A stretch of DNA of 64,000 nucleotides. Origin: Hydrogenophaga palleronii_A (GTDB lineage: Bacteria; Pseudomonadota; Gammaproteobacteria; Burkholderiales; Burkholderiaceae_C). A program made the translations under genes and the position numbers. The DNA lies in the NCBI RefSeq assembly GCF_031457455.1, contig NZ_JAVDWU010000005.1, forward strand, positions 314,935 through 378,934. Direction: 5' to 3'. This document shows, one piece after another, positions 19,372-28,100 of the stretch (within the stretch, counting starts at the first letter, position 1; each line of letters begins with the position of its first letter). The notes beneath the pieces are model-generated. The model did not search any database. It saw only the letters and a list, made by a program, of their open reading frames with translations, and had not been told where the DNA came from.

Positions 19372-20058
19372 TTAGAAGAGATCCACGGAACCACCCGATG
19401 TGGTCTTGGCCACGGTGATTGCGCTGCCCTTGCGTTCCTGCGTTTCCAGTGTTTCGGGGTGCGAATGCGCCAGCCGTTTGCACATGGCCTTGCCGGTGGC
19501 GGGGAAGTAGCACACCTTGCGCGGGTGGATGTCGAGCACGTCCTTGGAAATGATGGCGATGCGCTCGGTCTGCAGGTAGTCCAGCACGAACTGGGTGTTG
19601 CGTTCGCCCACGTTCATGGTGGTGAAGGTGTGCATCACCTGGCCGCCACCGAACACCTTGGCCTGCATGTGCTCGCGACGTGCGCCCAGCTTCATCATCT
19701 CGTTGATCAGCAGCTCCATGGCGTAGGAGCCATAACGCCCGGAGGTGTCGCCACCGCCTTCAGGCAGCATGAAATGGTTCATGCCACCCACGCGCACGCG
19801 CGGGTCCCAGATGCACGCGGCGATGCACGAGCCCAGCACCGTCATGATCAGCATGTCGTCCGTGGTGACGAAATACTCGCCCGGCAGCACCTTGACCGCG
19901 TCGTGGTGGAAGTGATGGTCGTGATAAAAAAACGAGGCCTCCCCCGGCTTGGGGGTACGCGCCTTCAAGACGTCCAGCCGCGTGGTTCTCGCAGCGGTGG
20001 GCATGCCGTTACCCATGCGGTGGTTGGCCAGGGCAGAGGCCGACTCAAACGCGCTCAT
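19372..20058 (-). CDS. cheD: Chemoreceptor glutamine deamidase
   Basis: 228 residues. The deamidase core is visible: TVLGSCIAACIWDP (catalytic Cys), then VGGMNHFMLPEGG (catalytic His). CheD converts receptor glutamines to glutamates and may interact with CheA or CheY pathways. The frame is open 21 codons further upstream, but the ATG at 20058 (MSAFESASAL) gives a 14-bp overlap with the end of cheR, typical of coupled genes, so that start was chosen. The N-terminal 60 residues precede the conserved core and are variable. Gene order cheR-cheD-cheB is the usual betaproteobacterial arrangement. Confidence 0.94.
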   Translation of the reverse strand: MSAFESASALANHRMGNGMPTAARTTRLDVLKARTPKPGEASFFYHDHHFHHDAVKVLPGEYFVTTDDMLIMTVLGSCIAACIWDPRVRVGGMNHFMLPEGGGDTSGRYGSYAMELLINEMMKLGARREHMQAKVFGGGQVMHTFTTMNVGERNTQFVLDYLQTERIAIISKDVLDIHPRKVCYFPATGKAMCKRLAHSHPETLETQERKGSAITVAKTTSGGSVDLF

Positions 20059-20986
20059 AGACGGTCTTTCCGCGCAGAACAAACAGATTGCGCGCGTCGC
20101 TGAAGTTCTCCGCGTGACCAACGAAGAGCATGCCGCCCGGTTTCATCACCCGGTGGATGCGCTCCAGCACCTGGCGCTGGGTGGCGGCATCGAAGTAGAT
20201 CATCACGTTGCGGCAGAACACCACATCAAAGGGCTCCCGGAACGGCAGGTCCTGGATCAGGTTGACCGTGAGGAACTCCATGTGCTTTTGCAACTCGGGC
20301 TTCACGCGCATGAAGCCGGCGTTGGTGCCCTTGCCGCGCATGAAATGGCGCTGCAGCTGTTCCTGCGAGAGGCCCTTGACGCCTTCGCTCTTGTAAATGC
20401 CGCGCGCGGCGGTGGCCAGCACCTTGGTGTCGATGTCGCTGTTGACGATCTGGAACGTGCCGCTGGCACCGAGCGCCTCGGTGGCGGTGATGGCGATGGA
20501 ATAGGGCTCTTCGCCGGTGGAGGCGGCCGAGCACCAGATGCGCCACGACTGTGTGCGCTTGGCCGCCAGCAGCTCAGACAGGATGCTGAAATGGTGCTGT
20601 TCGCGAAAGAAGGCGGTCAGGTTGGTGGTCAGCGCATTGATGAATTCCTGCCACTCGGCACCGTCGTGCTGTTCCAGCCAGTCCAGGTAGGTCTTGAAGC
20701 TGGCGTGACCGGTTTCGCGCAGGCGGCGCGATACGCGGCTGTACACCATGGCGTGCTTGCCGTCGTGCAGGCTGATGCCTGCTTTCTTGTAAATTAGCGC
20801 CTTGATGCGCGAAAAATCGGCATCGCTCCATACGAACTCACGGCCTTCCACCAGCGGACCGTCTTCCGCCAGGGCCTGTCGGGGCGCCACGATGGGCGCC
20901 CGCCGGGGTGAGGGAGTCTGCTGCAGCATCGAAGGATCCTGTTTGTTGTGGAGGCTGGCTGGAACGGATGCAACTGTTGCTGGCAT
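20045..20986 (-). CDS. cheR: Chemotaxis protein-glutamate O-methyltransferase
   Basis: 313 residues from this start. An N-terminal helical domain (FSRIKALIYKKAGISLHDGK) leads into a SAM-dependent methyltransferase domain with motif I WCSAASTGEEPYSIAI and the later motif FDVVFCRNVMIYFD. It methylates receptor glutamates using SAM, opposing CheB. An ATG at 20929 (MLQQTPSP) has a better SD (AGGA, 7 bp spacing) and would give 294 residues; it may be the true start. The gene overlaps cheD and lies 21 bp behind cheA. Confidence 0.96.
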   Translation of the reverse strand: MPATVASVPASLHNKQDPSMLQQTPSPRRAPIVAPRQALAEDGPLVEGREFVWSDADFSRIKALIYKKAGISLHDGKHAMVYSRVSRRLRETGHASFKTYLDWLEQHDGAEWQEFINALTTNLTAFFREQHHFSILSELLAAKRTQSWRIWCSAASTGEEPYSIAITATEALGASGTFQIVNSDIDTKVLATAARGIYKSEGVKGLSQEQLQRHFMRGKGTNAGFMRVKPELQKHMEFLTVNLIQDLPFREPFDVVFCRNVMIYFDAATQRQVLERIHRVMKPGGMLFVGHAENFSDARNLFVLRGKTVYERV

Positions 20987-21007
20987 CGTGGTGGCTTGCC
21001 TTGACCA

Positions 21008-23116
21008 TCAATGTCTTGAGCGGCGAATCAGACCGGAGGTGTCGAGGATGAGCGCGACCTTGCCGTCGCCCAGGATCGTGGCGCCGGAGACATTGGGAAC
21101 CTTGCGGTAGTTCGACTCCAAGTTCTTGATCACCACCTGTTGCTGGCCCAGCAGCTCGTCGACCATCAGCGCCACGCGCGAGCCATCGGCTTCGACCACG
21201 ACCATGATCGGGCTGGTGCCGTTGAATTCGAAGCGCGGCACCTGGAACACGCGCTCCAGTTCGATCACCGGCATGTATTCGTCGCGCACCTTCACCACCT
21301 GGGCGCCTTGGGCCACGGTGTTGATGTCGCTGGGTTTGATCTGGAACGACTCGATCACACTGGCCAGCGGGAGGATGTAGACCTCTTCGCTCACCCGTAC
21401 TGACATGCCGTCCATGATGGCCAGGGTGAGCGGCAGGCGCACCTTCACGCTCATGCCGAAACCTTCAGAAGAGTCGATCTCTACCGTGCCATTGAGCGCG
21501 GTGATGTTCTTCTTCACCACGTCCATGCCCACGCCACGGCCAGACACGTCGGTGACCTCGGCGGCGGTGGAGAAGCCGGGCGCGAAGATCAGGTTCCAGA
21601 CCTCGTTGTCGCTCATGCTGTCGGGTGCGTCGATGCCTTTTTCGCGCGCCTTGCTCAGCAGCTTCTCGCGTGACAGGCCCTTGCCGTCGTCACGCACCTC
21701 GATGAGGATACTGCCACCCTGGTGACTGGCCGAGAGCGTGATGGTGCCGTGATCCGATTTGCCGCGTGCCCGGCGGTCTTCGGGCATTTCAATGCCGTGG
21801 TCGCAGCTGTTGCGGATCAGGTGGGTCAACGGGTCGGTGATCTTTTCGATCAGGCCCTTGTCGAGTTCGGTGGATTCACCGTGCGTGATGAGTTCAACTT
21901 TCTTGCCCAGCTTGGCTGCCAGGTCGCGAAGCATGCGCGGGAAGCGGTTGAACACCACCGACATCGGGATCATGCGGATCGACATCACCGCTTCCTGCAG
22001 GTCCCGGGTATTGCGGTCCAGGTCGGCCAGATCGGCCAGCAGCGGCTGGTTGGCACCGTTGTCGAGCGCACGGCTTTTTTGCGCCAGCATGGCCTGGGTA
22101 ATCACGAGTTCGCCCACCAGGTTGATGAGCTGGTCGACCTTGCTCACCGAGACGCGCAGCGTGCTCGATTCGAGCTGGGCAGGTGGCGCCACGGCTCGTG
22201 GTTCTGCCTTGGCGGTGGGCTTGGCGACGTCGCTGGCGGTGGCATGGGCGGCCGCGGCTGCGGGCACTCCAGCGGCAGGCACGCCTGGTGCGCCGTCAAA
22301 GAAGCCAAAGTCCTTGCCTTCCTGGGCAGGGGTTGCCGCTTCAGTGGCCAGGGTCTCGGAGTCGGCGGGCGCGCTCGCATCCACGATGCGGATCTGTTCG
22401 CGGCTCACATGGAAGGTGAACAGGTCCAGCAGGTCGGTGTCGCTGGCGGTGGTCTGCGCGCGGAAGACACGCTTGTCCGTCTGGTCGCAGGGCAAGGTCT
22501 CGATCGTGCCCAGGCCGGGAATATCGCGGAACAGTTCGGCGATGCCGTCGGCCTGTGACAGGTTGTCCACCGGGCCGATGTGAATTTCCAGGTGGCGGGC
22601 TGAGCTGGCGGGCTTTGCGGCCGCCACTGGGGCGGGAGCTGGTGCAGGCATGGCCAGCGTGACGGGCTGGAGCACTTCCACTTCATCAGACGGGCCGCCA
22701 TTGGCCAGGGCGCTGATTCGGCTGACCAGATCGTGTGTGGCGGGCGTCTGCACATCACGCCCCTGGTGGCGGGCCAGCAGCAGGCGCAAGGCATCCGACG
22801 ATTCCAGCAGCACGTCAACCATGGCGGCCGTGGGTTGCAATTCATGGCGACGCAGCTTGTCCAGCAGCGACTCCATCTGATGCGTCAGCTCGGCCACGTC
22901 GGCAAAACCGAAGGTCGCGGCCCCGCCCTTGATGGAATGTGCGCAGCGAAAGATCGCGTTGAGCTCTTCGTCGTCGGCTTTTTCCAGGTCGAGCTGGAGC
23001 AGCATCTGCTCCATCTGGTCCAGGTTCTCACCCGCCTCTTCAAAGAAGATCTGGTAGAACTGGGTCAGGTCGAAGTCGTCGCCAGCGGCCTGACCTTCGT
23101 TCATCATTTCACCCAT
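21008..23116 (-). CDS. cheA: Chemotaxis histidine kinase CheA
   Basis: 702 residues. P1 Hpt domain with FRCAHSIKGGAATFGF (His60), a CheY-binding P2 region near 170-240, an Ala/Pro linker, P3 dimerisation helices (VGELVITQAMLAQKSR), P4 ATPase (LIRNSCDHGIEMPEDR, VRDDGKGLSREK, GRGVGMDVVKKNI) and a P5 CheW-like regulatory domain at the C-terminus. It phosphorylates CheY and CheB under chemoreceptor control. The operon has no cheW, so the coupling protein must be encoded elsewhere. It lies between cheY (135 bp upstream, with a repeat in the gap) and cheR. Confidence 0.97.
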   Translation of the reverse strand: MGEMMNEGQAAGDDFDLTQFYQIFFEEAGENLDQMEQMLLQLDLEKADDEELNAIFRCAHSIKGGAATFGFADVAELTHQMESLLDKLRRHELQPTAAMVDVLLESSDALRLLLARHQGRDVQTPATHDLVSRISALANGGPSDEVEVLQPVTLAMPAPAPAPVAAAKPASSARHLEIHIGPVDNLSQADGIAELFRDIPGLGTIETLPCDQTDKRVFRAQTTASDTDLLDLFTFHVSREQIRIVDASAPADSETLATEAATPAQEGKDFGFFDGAPGVPAAGVPAAAAAHATASDVAKPTAKAEPRAVAPPAQLESSTLRVSVSKVDQLINLVGELVITQAMLAQKSRALDNGANQPLLADLADLDRNTRDLQEAVMSIRMIPMSVVFNRFPRMLRDLAAKLGKKVELITHGESTELDKGLIEKITDPLTHLIRNSCDHGIEMPEDRRARGKSDHGTITLSASHQGGSILIEVRDDGKGLSREKLLSKAREKGIDAPDSMSDNEVWNLIFAPGFSTAAEVTDVSGRGVGMDVVKKNITALNGTVEIDSSEGFGMSVKVRLPLTLAIMDGMSVRVSEEVYILPLASVIESFQIKPSDINTVAQGAQVVKVRDEYMPVIELERVFQVPRFEFNGTSPIMVVVEADGSRVALMVDELLGQQQVVIKNLESNYRKVPNVSGATILGDGKVALILDTSGLIRRSRH

Positions 23117-23166
23117 GGTGAAGCTCCTTGGCTGCTTTGCGGAAACGCGCGTGTGTAAAGGTCTTG

Positions 23167-23251
23167 TCCAGAGACACCGAGGAACCGGCTTTGCCGGGCC
23201 TCAGGTGTCGCCCCCCTTCCAGGGGGGTGGCGCCGAAGGCGACGCGGGGGG
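23167..23251 (+). repeat. Stop-anchored palindromic repeat, downstream of cheY
   Basis: TCCAGAGACACCGAGGAACC, CCGGCTTTGCCGGGCC, CCCCCCTTCCAGGGGGG, CGCCGAAGGCG, then GCGGGGGG directly abutting the cheY stop with no spacer. It fills most of the cheY-cheA gap, so it will be transcribed inside the che mRNA. Confidence 0.88.
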
Positions 23252-23614
23252 TCATCTGATCACCTTTTGAATCACTTCGATCAGCCGGCTTGGATCAAAA
23301 GGCTTGACCAACCAGCCGGTGGCTCCGGCGCTGCGGCCGGCCTGCTTCATCTGGTCGCTGGACTCGGTGGTCAGGATCAGGATCGGGGTGGCCTTGAATT
23401 TGGGGTGATCGCGCAGTTTGCGCGTCAGACCCAGGCCGTCCAGACGAGGCATGTTCTGGTCGGTGAGCACCAGATCAATCGTGTGGGTTTGGGCCTTCTC
23501 GAAGGCGTCTTGACCGTCCACCGCCTCCACCACGTGGAAACCTGCTCCCGTGAGCGTGAAAGAAACCATTTTGCGCATGGAAGCCGAGTCGTCTACGGCA
23601 AGGATCGATAGCAT
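23252..23614 (-). CDS. cheY: Chemotaxis response regulator CheY
   Basis: 120 residues, receiver domain only: acidic pair VDDSASMRKM, phospho-acceptor Asp52 in LTDQNMPRLDG, Thr in ILTTESS, and Lys in LVKPFDPSRL. Phosphorylated CheY binds FliM at the flagellar switch and biases rotation. It lies between a CheZ-like gene (60 bp upstream) and cheA. The stop codon abuts a palindromic repeat. Among the regulators in this window its sequence and position best fit the motor-binding CheY, although genomes of this group often carry more than one. Confidence 0.95.
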   Translation of the reverse strand: MLSILAVDDSASMRKMVSFTLTGAGFHVVEAVDGQDAFEKAQTHTIDLVLTDQNMPRLDGLGLTRKLRDHPKFKATPILILTTESSDQMKQAGRSAGATGWLVKPFDPSRLIEVIQKVIR

Positions 23615-23674
23615 GGAGCCTCCGAATTTCGAATAAATATCGACAGAATCTGGGTGAACTTGAACGTTTCCGGG

Positions 23675-24145
23675 TCAAAACAGTTCGATGGAGCCGGCGT
23701 CCATCTCGTTTTGGGCCACCGGGCTGGGGCGATCGGGCATGGGATTCAGACTGGCCATCGGAATTTCGTCTGCTTCGGGTTCCATGACCTCTTCGGCCAG
23801 GCGCCAGGCGCAGCCTTCCAGCACCTTGCCGGTGTGTCCCAGCAGTTGGGTGGCCATGTCGTGAAACTGCAATTCCGTCACGGCCTGGTGCAACTTCAGG
23901 CGAATCTGACTGACATCGTCGTTCTGATCCATGGCCAAATGCCCCAAAGCCTTTTCTGCTGCACCAAAGCGTTCCAGCAGGTTGGTGGTGGCGTGATCGA
24001 GCAGGCCTTCCAGCCGGTTCAGGTCGGTCATGGCCATGAACAGGGCGTCTTGCAGGTCGGCCACCACGCTCACAGGCAAGCTGACGGACGGCAAGGACTG
24101 CTGCATCGGTGACGGGTCCATGGTGTGCTGGTGTGGTTCGGTCAT
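23675..24145 (-). CDS. CheZ-like chemotaxis protein (diverged CheY-P phosphatase candidate)
   Basis: 156 residues from the ATG at 24145 (a TTG at 24172 would add nine). Predicted all-helical. The core VTELQFHDMATQLLGHTG aligns with the CheZ active-site helix FQDLTGQVI, with the D-x3-Q phosphatase pair conserved as Asp96 and Gln100. The acidic C-terminus ending GSIELF recalls the CheY-binding tail of CheZ (ending SLGF). It is shorter than typical CheZ (about 200-215 residues). It is the first gene of the che operon, 60 bp before cheY and behind a sigma28-like promoter. Phosphatase activity is inferred from these two motifs and from context; overall similarity to CheZ is otherwise low. Confidence 0.65.
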   Translation of the reverse strand: MTEPHQHTMDPSPMQQSLPSVSLPVSVVADLQDALFMAMTDLNRLEGLLDHATTNLLERFGAAEKALGHLAMDQNDDVSQIRLKLHQAVTELQFHDMATQLLGHTGKVLEGCAWRLAEEVMEPEADEIPMASLNPMPDRPSPVAQNEMDAGSIELF

Positions 24146-24184
24146 TGGAGTGGGCAGTACAATTTTCTGCAACTGGTTGTCGCT

Positions 24185-24211
24185 GTATCGGCAGATAACC
24201 GGCCAAATTCA
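24185..24211 (-). promoter_or_regulatory. Sigma28 (FliA)-like promoter of the che operon
   Basis: On the minus strand: TGAATTTG (24211-24204), 11 bp, GCCGATAC (24192-24185). The -10 matches seven of eight bases of GCCGATAA; the -35 is weaker. It lies 39 bp before the ATG of the CheZ-like gene and implies late flagellar (class III) expression of the che genes. Confidence 0.6.
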
Positions 24212-24300
24212 GCGGCATCTCTGCGCATAGGCGCAGGACAACGCGATTGACAGCGTTCTGCGGCGGTCCATTCATTCCCCCAAACAGGCCCTAGAGCGGT

Positions 24301-25440
24301 ATGAGCGAGACAAGCGACAAACCCACCGTCCGCATCCTCCATCTGGAAGACTCCCGGGTGGACCACGCGCTCGTGAAGTTCGCCTTGCAGCGCAGCCAGC
24401 TGGCCTGTGAACTCGCCCTGGTGGACACGCTGGACGATCTCCTGCGGGAATTGGCCACGGGCAACTACGACATCGTGCTGGCCGACTACCACCTGCCCGG
24501 ATTCACCGGACTGGATGCCTGGGACCGCGCCCGTGAGACAGGCAGCGACCTGCCTTTCGTGATCCTCTCTGGCGCCATTGGTGAAGCGGCGGCGGTGGAA
24601 GCCATGCACCGGGGGGTGAGTGATTACTTGCTGAAAGACAGCATGCACCGGCTCTCGCATGTGATCGAGCGGGCTCTGGAAGTGAGCCAGACCCGCCGCG
24701 CCAAGGCCCAGGCCGATGCCGAGCTGGCCGACTCGCGCCAACGGCTGGCCGAACTGGCCGAACACCTGCAGGCATCCATCGAACAGGAGCGGGCCGACAT
24801 CGCGCGTGAGATTCACGACGACATTGGCGGTGCGCTGGCCGCCGTGAAGCTCGATCTGGCCTGGGTGGGGCGGCGCGCCCGCGACGAAGACACCCTCAGC
24901 CATGTGAACACCGCCATGGAAATGCTGCAACACGCCCTGGGCGCGAGCCAGCGCATCATGATGAACCTGCGCCCGCCGATTCTTGATCAGGGGCTGGTGG
25001 CGGCGGTGCAGTGGCTGGCATCGAGCTTCGAGCGCCGCACCGGTCTGCCCGTGGTGGTGCGACGCTCATCCGAGTACATCGACGTGCCCCATGCAGTGCA
25101 ACTGGTGGCCTACCGCACCGCTCAGGAAGGGCTCACCAACATCAGCAAGCACGCGCAGGCCAGCCATGTCGATATCGATCTCAGTGATCGCGAAGGTGTG
25201 CTCACCCTCGAAGTCACCGACAACGGCTGCGGCATGGGCCCGGATGCGCTGCGCAAGGCCAAGTCGTTCGGGCTGCTGGGTTTGAGGGAGCGTGCCGCCA
25301 AAGTGGGTGGCTGGCTCGATGTGAGCTCTTCCCCCAGTGGGACGGCGCTGATTCTTTCGGTTCCCCTGACGTCAGACGCGATGCCGGGTGAGAACGATCA
25401 CAACTTACAGGAGCCTCATGATCAAAGTGATTTTGTGTGA
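24301..25440 (+). CDS. Receiver-HisKA_3 soluble sensor kinase (NarX/DegS type)
   Basis: 379 residues, no membrane helix. An N-terminal receiver domain (ILHLEDSRVDHAL, Asp62 in LADYHLPGFTG) is followed by a coiled linker and a HisKA_3 dimerisation domain (ADIAREIHDDIGGAL, His172), then a small HATPase_c (DNGCGMGPDALRKA, SFGLLGLRERAAKVGG). It receives phosphate through its own receiver or regulates itself by it, and phosphorylates the NarL-type regulator encoded next, whose start overlaps its end by 23 bp. It is divergent from the che operon (155-bp gap). The upstream kinase feeding the receiver is unknown. Confidence 0.92.
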   Translation: MSETSDKPTVRILHLEDSRVDHALVKFALQRSQLACELALVDTLDDLLRELATGNYDIVLADYHLPGFTGLDAWDRARETGSDLPFVILSGAIGEAAAVEAMHRGVSDYLLKDSMHRLSHVIERALEVSQTRRAKAQADAELADSRQRLAELAEHLQASIEQERADIAREIHDDIGGALAAVKLDLAWVGRRARDEDTLSHVNTAMEMLQHALGASQRIMMNLRPPILDQGLVAAVQWLASSFERRTGLPVVVRRSSEYIDVPHAVQLVAYRTAQEGLTNISKHAQASHVDIDLSDREGVLTLEVTDNGCGMGPDALRKAKSFGLLGLRERAAKVGGWLDVSSSPSGTALILSVPLTSDAMPGENDHNLQEPHDQSDFV

Positions 25441-26047
25441 CGACCATGCGGTGGTGCGTCGTGGCATCCGCGACACCATCTCTGAAGCCGTGGACATCCA
25501 GGTGATCGGCGAGGCCGGCAGCTACCCCGAACTGCGCGAGCAGATGCGCAAGAACCCCTGCGACGTGCTGGTGCTGGACCTGAACATGCCCGGGCGCGGT
25601 GGCCTGGAAGTGCTGGCCGCGTTGAAGGAAGAGGGCTCCACCGTGAAGACCTTGGTGGTCTCCATGTACCCCGAAGACCAGTACGCCATCCGCTGCCTGC
25701 GCGCAGGCGCCCGGGGCTACGTGAATAAGGCAGGCGAGCCGGCCGAACTGGTGGCGGCCATCCGCACCGTGCAGCAAGGCCGAAAGTACGTCACGCCCGA
25801 AGTGGCGCAGATGCTGGTCGACACCCTGAACAAACCGGAAGACGAAGAGCTGCACGCCAGCCTGTCGGAGCGCGAACTGCAGACCCTGCAGAAGATCGCC
25901 ACCGGTAAGAAGCTTTCTGAAATTGCCGAAGAACTGATGCTCAGCCCGAAAACCGTCAGCGTCTACCGCGCCCGCGTGCTGGAAAAACTGCACCTGGCGA
26001 ACAACGCCGAGCTGACGGTTTATGCCATCCGCAACGGAATTGTCTAA
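25418..26047 (+). CDS. NarL/LuxR-family response regulator
   Basis: 209 residues. Receiver domain (VILCDDHAVVRRGI, Asp54 in LVLDLNMPGRGG, Lys in YVNKAGEPAE) and a C-terminal LuxR-type helix-turn-helix (LSERELQTLQKIATGKKLSE, then SPKTVSVYRARVLEKL). It is the DNA-binding partner of the overlapping kinase gene. The ATG at 25418 was chosen over one 30 bp upstream because AGGAG sits 7 bp before it. The regulated genes are not evident; the flanking che operon and MFS gene are candidates only by proximity. Confidence 0.94.
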   Translation: MIKVILCDDHAVVRRGIRDTISEAVDIQVIGEAGSYPELREQMRKNPCDVLVLDLNMPGRGGLEVLAALKEEGSTVKTLVVSMYPEDQYAIRCLRAGARGYVNKAGEPAELVAAIRTVQQGRKYVTPEVAQMLVDTLNKPEDEELHASLSERELQTLQKIATGKKLSEIAEELMLSPKTVSVYRARVLEKLHLANNAELTVYAIRNGIV

Positions 26048-26075
26048 GAACTCCCCCTCGCTAGTGGCCGGGTCT

Positions 26076-26116
26076 TGCTCCCTCGCCCCTTTGGGGAGAG
26101 GGCGGGGGTGAGGGGC
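26076..26116 (+). terminator. GC-rich palindromic repeat, probable terminator
   Basis: CTCCCTCGCCCCTTTGGGG followed by AGAGGGCGGGGGTGAGGGG, 30 bp after the response regulator stop. It belongs to a different repeat type from the stop-anchored family and resembles the common CCCTCTCCCC..GGGGAGAGGG elements seen in many proteobacteria. Confidence 0.5.
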
Positions 26117-26192
26117 CCGCCAGCGAGGTGGCAACTTCAACGCCTGTAGGCGCCGCCCGGCAAGAAGACAGCACCTGCTCAATAATCAGGCG

Positions 26193-27773
26193 ATGTCTTC
26201 TTCCCAATCGATCTGGAGCCCCCTTCGACAGCCCGCCTTTCGCGGGCTGTGGCTTTGTGGGGCGGTGTTCTTCATCGGGGCGGGTATGCAGACCATGGCG
26301 GCTGCGTGGCTCATGGTCGAACTCACGGGGTCTTCCTTCCTGGCCGCACTGGTGCAGACGGCGGTGTTTTTGCCCATGTTCCTGCTGGCGCTGCCCGCCG
26401 GTGTGCTGGCCGACACCACCGATCGGCGGCGGCTGATTTCCGGCGCCTTGCTGGCACAAGTGGCGGCCTGTGCCCTGCTGGCGATCCTGGTGCTGGCCGG
26501 CTGGGGCGGGCCGGCTTCGGTGCTGTTTCTGGTGTTCGTCTGTGGCTGCTGCACGGCGGCCATCACGCCGGCGTGGAATTCTTCGGTGGTGGACCCGGTG
26601 CCTCGCGCTGAATGGCCGCAGGCCATCACCGCCATCGGTATCGCCTACAACGCGGCCCGCGCCATCGGCCCCACGCTGGCCGGTCTGCTGTTTGCGCGGT
26701 TGGGTGCCGGCTGGGTGTTCATGGTGACGGTGTTCACCACGCTGGTGATGTGGGAGTCGATCCGGCGCTGGCCGCCCAAGGCGCACCCACCATCCACCTT
26801 GCCACCCGAACGCCTGTGGGGTGGCACGCTCAGCGGCCTGCGGTTTGCCTGGCACTCGCGCATCATCCTGGCGCAACTGGTGCGGGTGATGGCGTTCAGC
26901 GCCGCCGGCTCGGCCCTGTGGGCGCTGCTGCCGGTGATCGCGCAGCGCCAGCTGGGCACCGGGGCCGAAGGTTTCGGCCTGCTCATGGGCTGCCTGGGCA
27001 CCGGCGCGGTGGCCTCCGGTCTGGTGATTGGCCGGTTGCGTGCGCGCTTCTCGCTGGACAGCATCGTGGCCAGCAGCTGCGTGGCGTTCGCGTCCGTGAT
27101 GGGGGTGGCCGCGTTCGTCAGCCTGCCCTGGCTGGTGTACGTAGCCATGGCTGTGGGCGGTGCGGCGTGGATGGCCACCATGTCCACCTTCAACACGGCC
27201 ACGCAGGCCAGCGCGCCACCGTGGGTGCGTTCGCGCGCGGTGGCGCTGCACATCGTCTCGGCGCTCGGCGCATTCGCCATCGGCTCGGCGTTCTGGGGCG
27301 CGGTGTCCGACATCGTCGGCCTGACACCGGCCTTGGTGATCGCCGGCGTGCTCATGGCCGCCGGCCTGCTGCTGGTGCGGCCGTTTCCGCTGCGCGTGGG
27401 GGCCGACCATGAAGTGACCCAGGGCACGCCCTGGGACGAGCTGTTCCTGGAAGCCGAACCCAGCCCCGAGGCCGGCCCTGTGGCGGTGGAGGTGGGCTAC
27501 CGCATCCGCCCGGGCGAAGACAAAGCCTTCCTGGACACCATCGCCCGGATGAAAGCGCCACGGCGGCGCGACGGCGCCACCTTCTGGCGTGTTTACAAAG
27601 ACCTGGGCGAACCCTCGCGCTACGTGGAGCGCTTCATCGTCACTTCCTGGGCCGACTACCTTCACCAGCGCGCCCGCGCCACCATGGCTGACCGCGCCAT
27701 CGAGCTGGACGTTCGCGCCTTTTTGGCACCCGGCGAGCGGGCGCTGATGTCGCACTACGTGGCCGAGCGCTGA
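26193..27773 (+). CDS. MFS transporter (MFS_3/EntS-like) with C-terminal ABM-like domain
   Basis: 526 residues. Residues 1-405 hold about ten to twelve membrane helices of the MFS_3 type (start FRGLWLCGAVFFIGAGMQTM; loop motif ADTTDRRRLISGALLAQ between helices 2 and 3). Residues about 430-526 form a soluble ferredoxin-like domain (VGYRIRPGEDKAFLDTIARM, FWRVYKDLGEPSRYVERFIV) resembling antibiotic-biosynthesis-monooxygenase/dimeric barrel folds. This two-part layout is typical of the family. It should export a small molecule in exchange for protons; the substrate is unknown (enterobactin-exporter relatives are in the same clan). It stands alone. Confidence 0.88.
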   Translation: MSSSQSIWSPLRQPAFRGLWLCGAVFFIGAGMQTMAAAWLMVELTGSSFLAALVQTAVFLPMFLLALPAGVLADTTDRRRLISGALLAQVAACALLAILVLAGWGGPASVLFLVFVCGCCTAAITPAWNSSVVDPVPRAEWPQAITAIGIAYNAARAIGPTLAGLLFARLGAGWVFMVTVFTTLVMWESIRRWPPKAHPPSTLPPERLWGGTLSGLRFAWHSRIILAQLVRVMAFSAAGSALWALLPVIAQRQLGTGAEGFGLLMGCLGTGAVASGLVIGRLRARFSLDSIVASSCVAFASVMGVAAFVSLPWLVYVAMAVGGAAWMATMSTFNTATQASAPPWVRSRAVALHIVSALGAFAIGSAFWGAVSDIVGLTPALVIAGVLMAAGLLLVRPFPLRVGADHEVTQGTPWDELFLEAEPSPEAGPVAVEVGYRIRPGEDKAFLDTIARMKAPRRRDGATFWRVYKDLGEPSRYVERFIVTSWADYLHQRARATMADRAIELDVRAFLAPGERALMSHYVAER

Positions 27774-27794
27774 CGACAGTGTGGGGGCGGGGCC

Positions 27795-28100
27795 TCAGAG
27801 CACCAGCATCCCCACAAACCAGGCCAGCGTCACCACCTTCCATCCCGGAGAACTCTCTGGATGGCGCCACACCGCCGCCAGCAGCAGACAGTTCCAGGGC
27901 AGTGGGGCAAAGTGCACGGCCACGGCCCAGACCGCACTCACGCCCATGGCCAGCAGCGCCAGTGCGCCCAGGCTGCCCAGCAGGTTGAGTAGCGAACCGA
28001 TGACGAGCACGTGACGCCACAGCAAGACGCGCAGCGGCACGCGCGCGTGCCAAAGATCTTGCACGAACGCCGCCATCGATGGTGCGGGAGCGGTGCTCAC
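27795..28100 (-). CDS. Small membrane protein, unknown function
   Basis: 101 residues starting at a GTG that overlaps the stop of the upstream CBS-domain gene (GTGA), which decided the start. About three hydrophobic helices: HVLVIGSLLNLLGSLGALAL, GVSAVWAVAVHFAPLPWN and VVTLAWFVGMLVL. A short cationic N-terminus (DLWHARVPLRVLLWR) probably lies in the cytoplasm. No family was recognised. The translational coupling suggests it works with, or helps assemble, the CorC/HlyC-type protein. Convergent with the MFS gene, 21 bp apart. Confidence 0.75.
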   Translation of the reverse strand: MSTAPAPSMAAFVQDLWHARVPLRVLLWRHVLVIGSLLNLLGSLGALALLAMGVSAVWAVAVHFAPLPWNCLLLAAVWRHPESSPGWKVVTLAWFVGMLVL

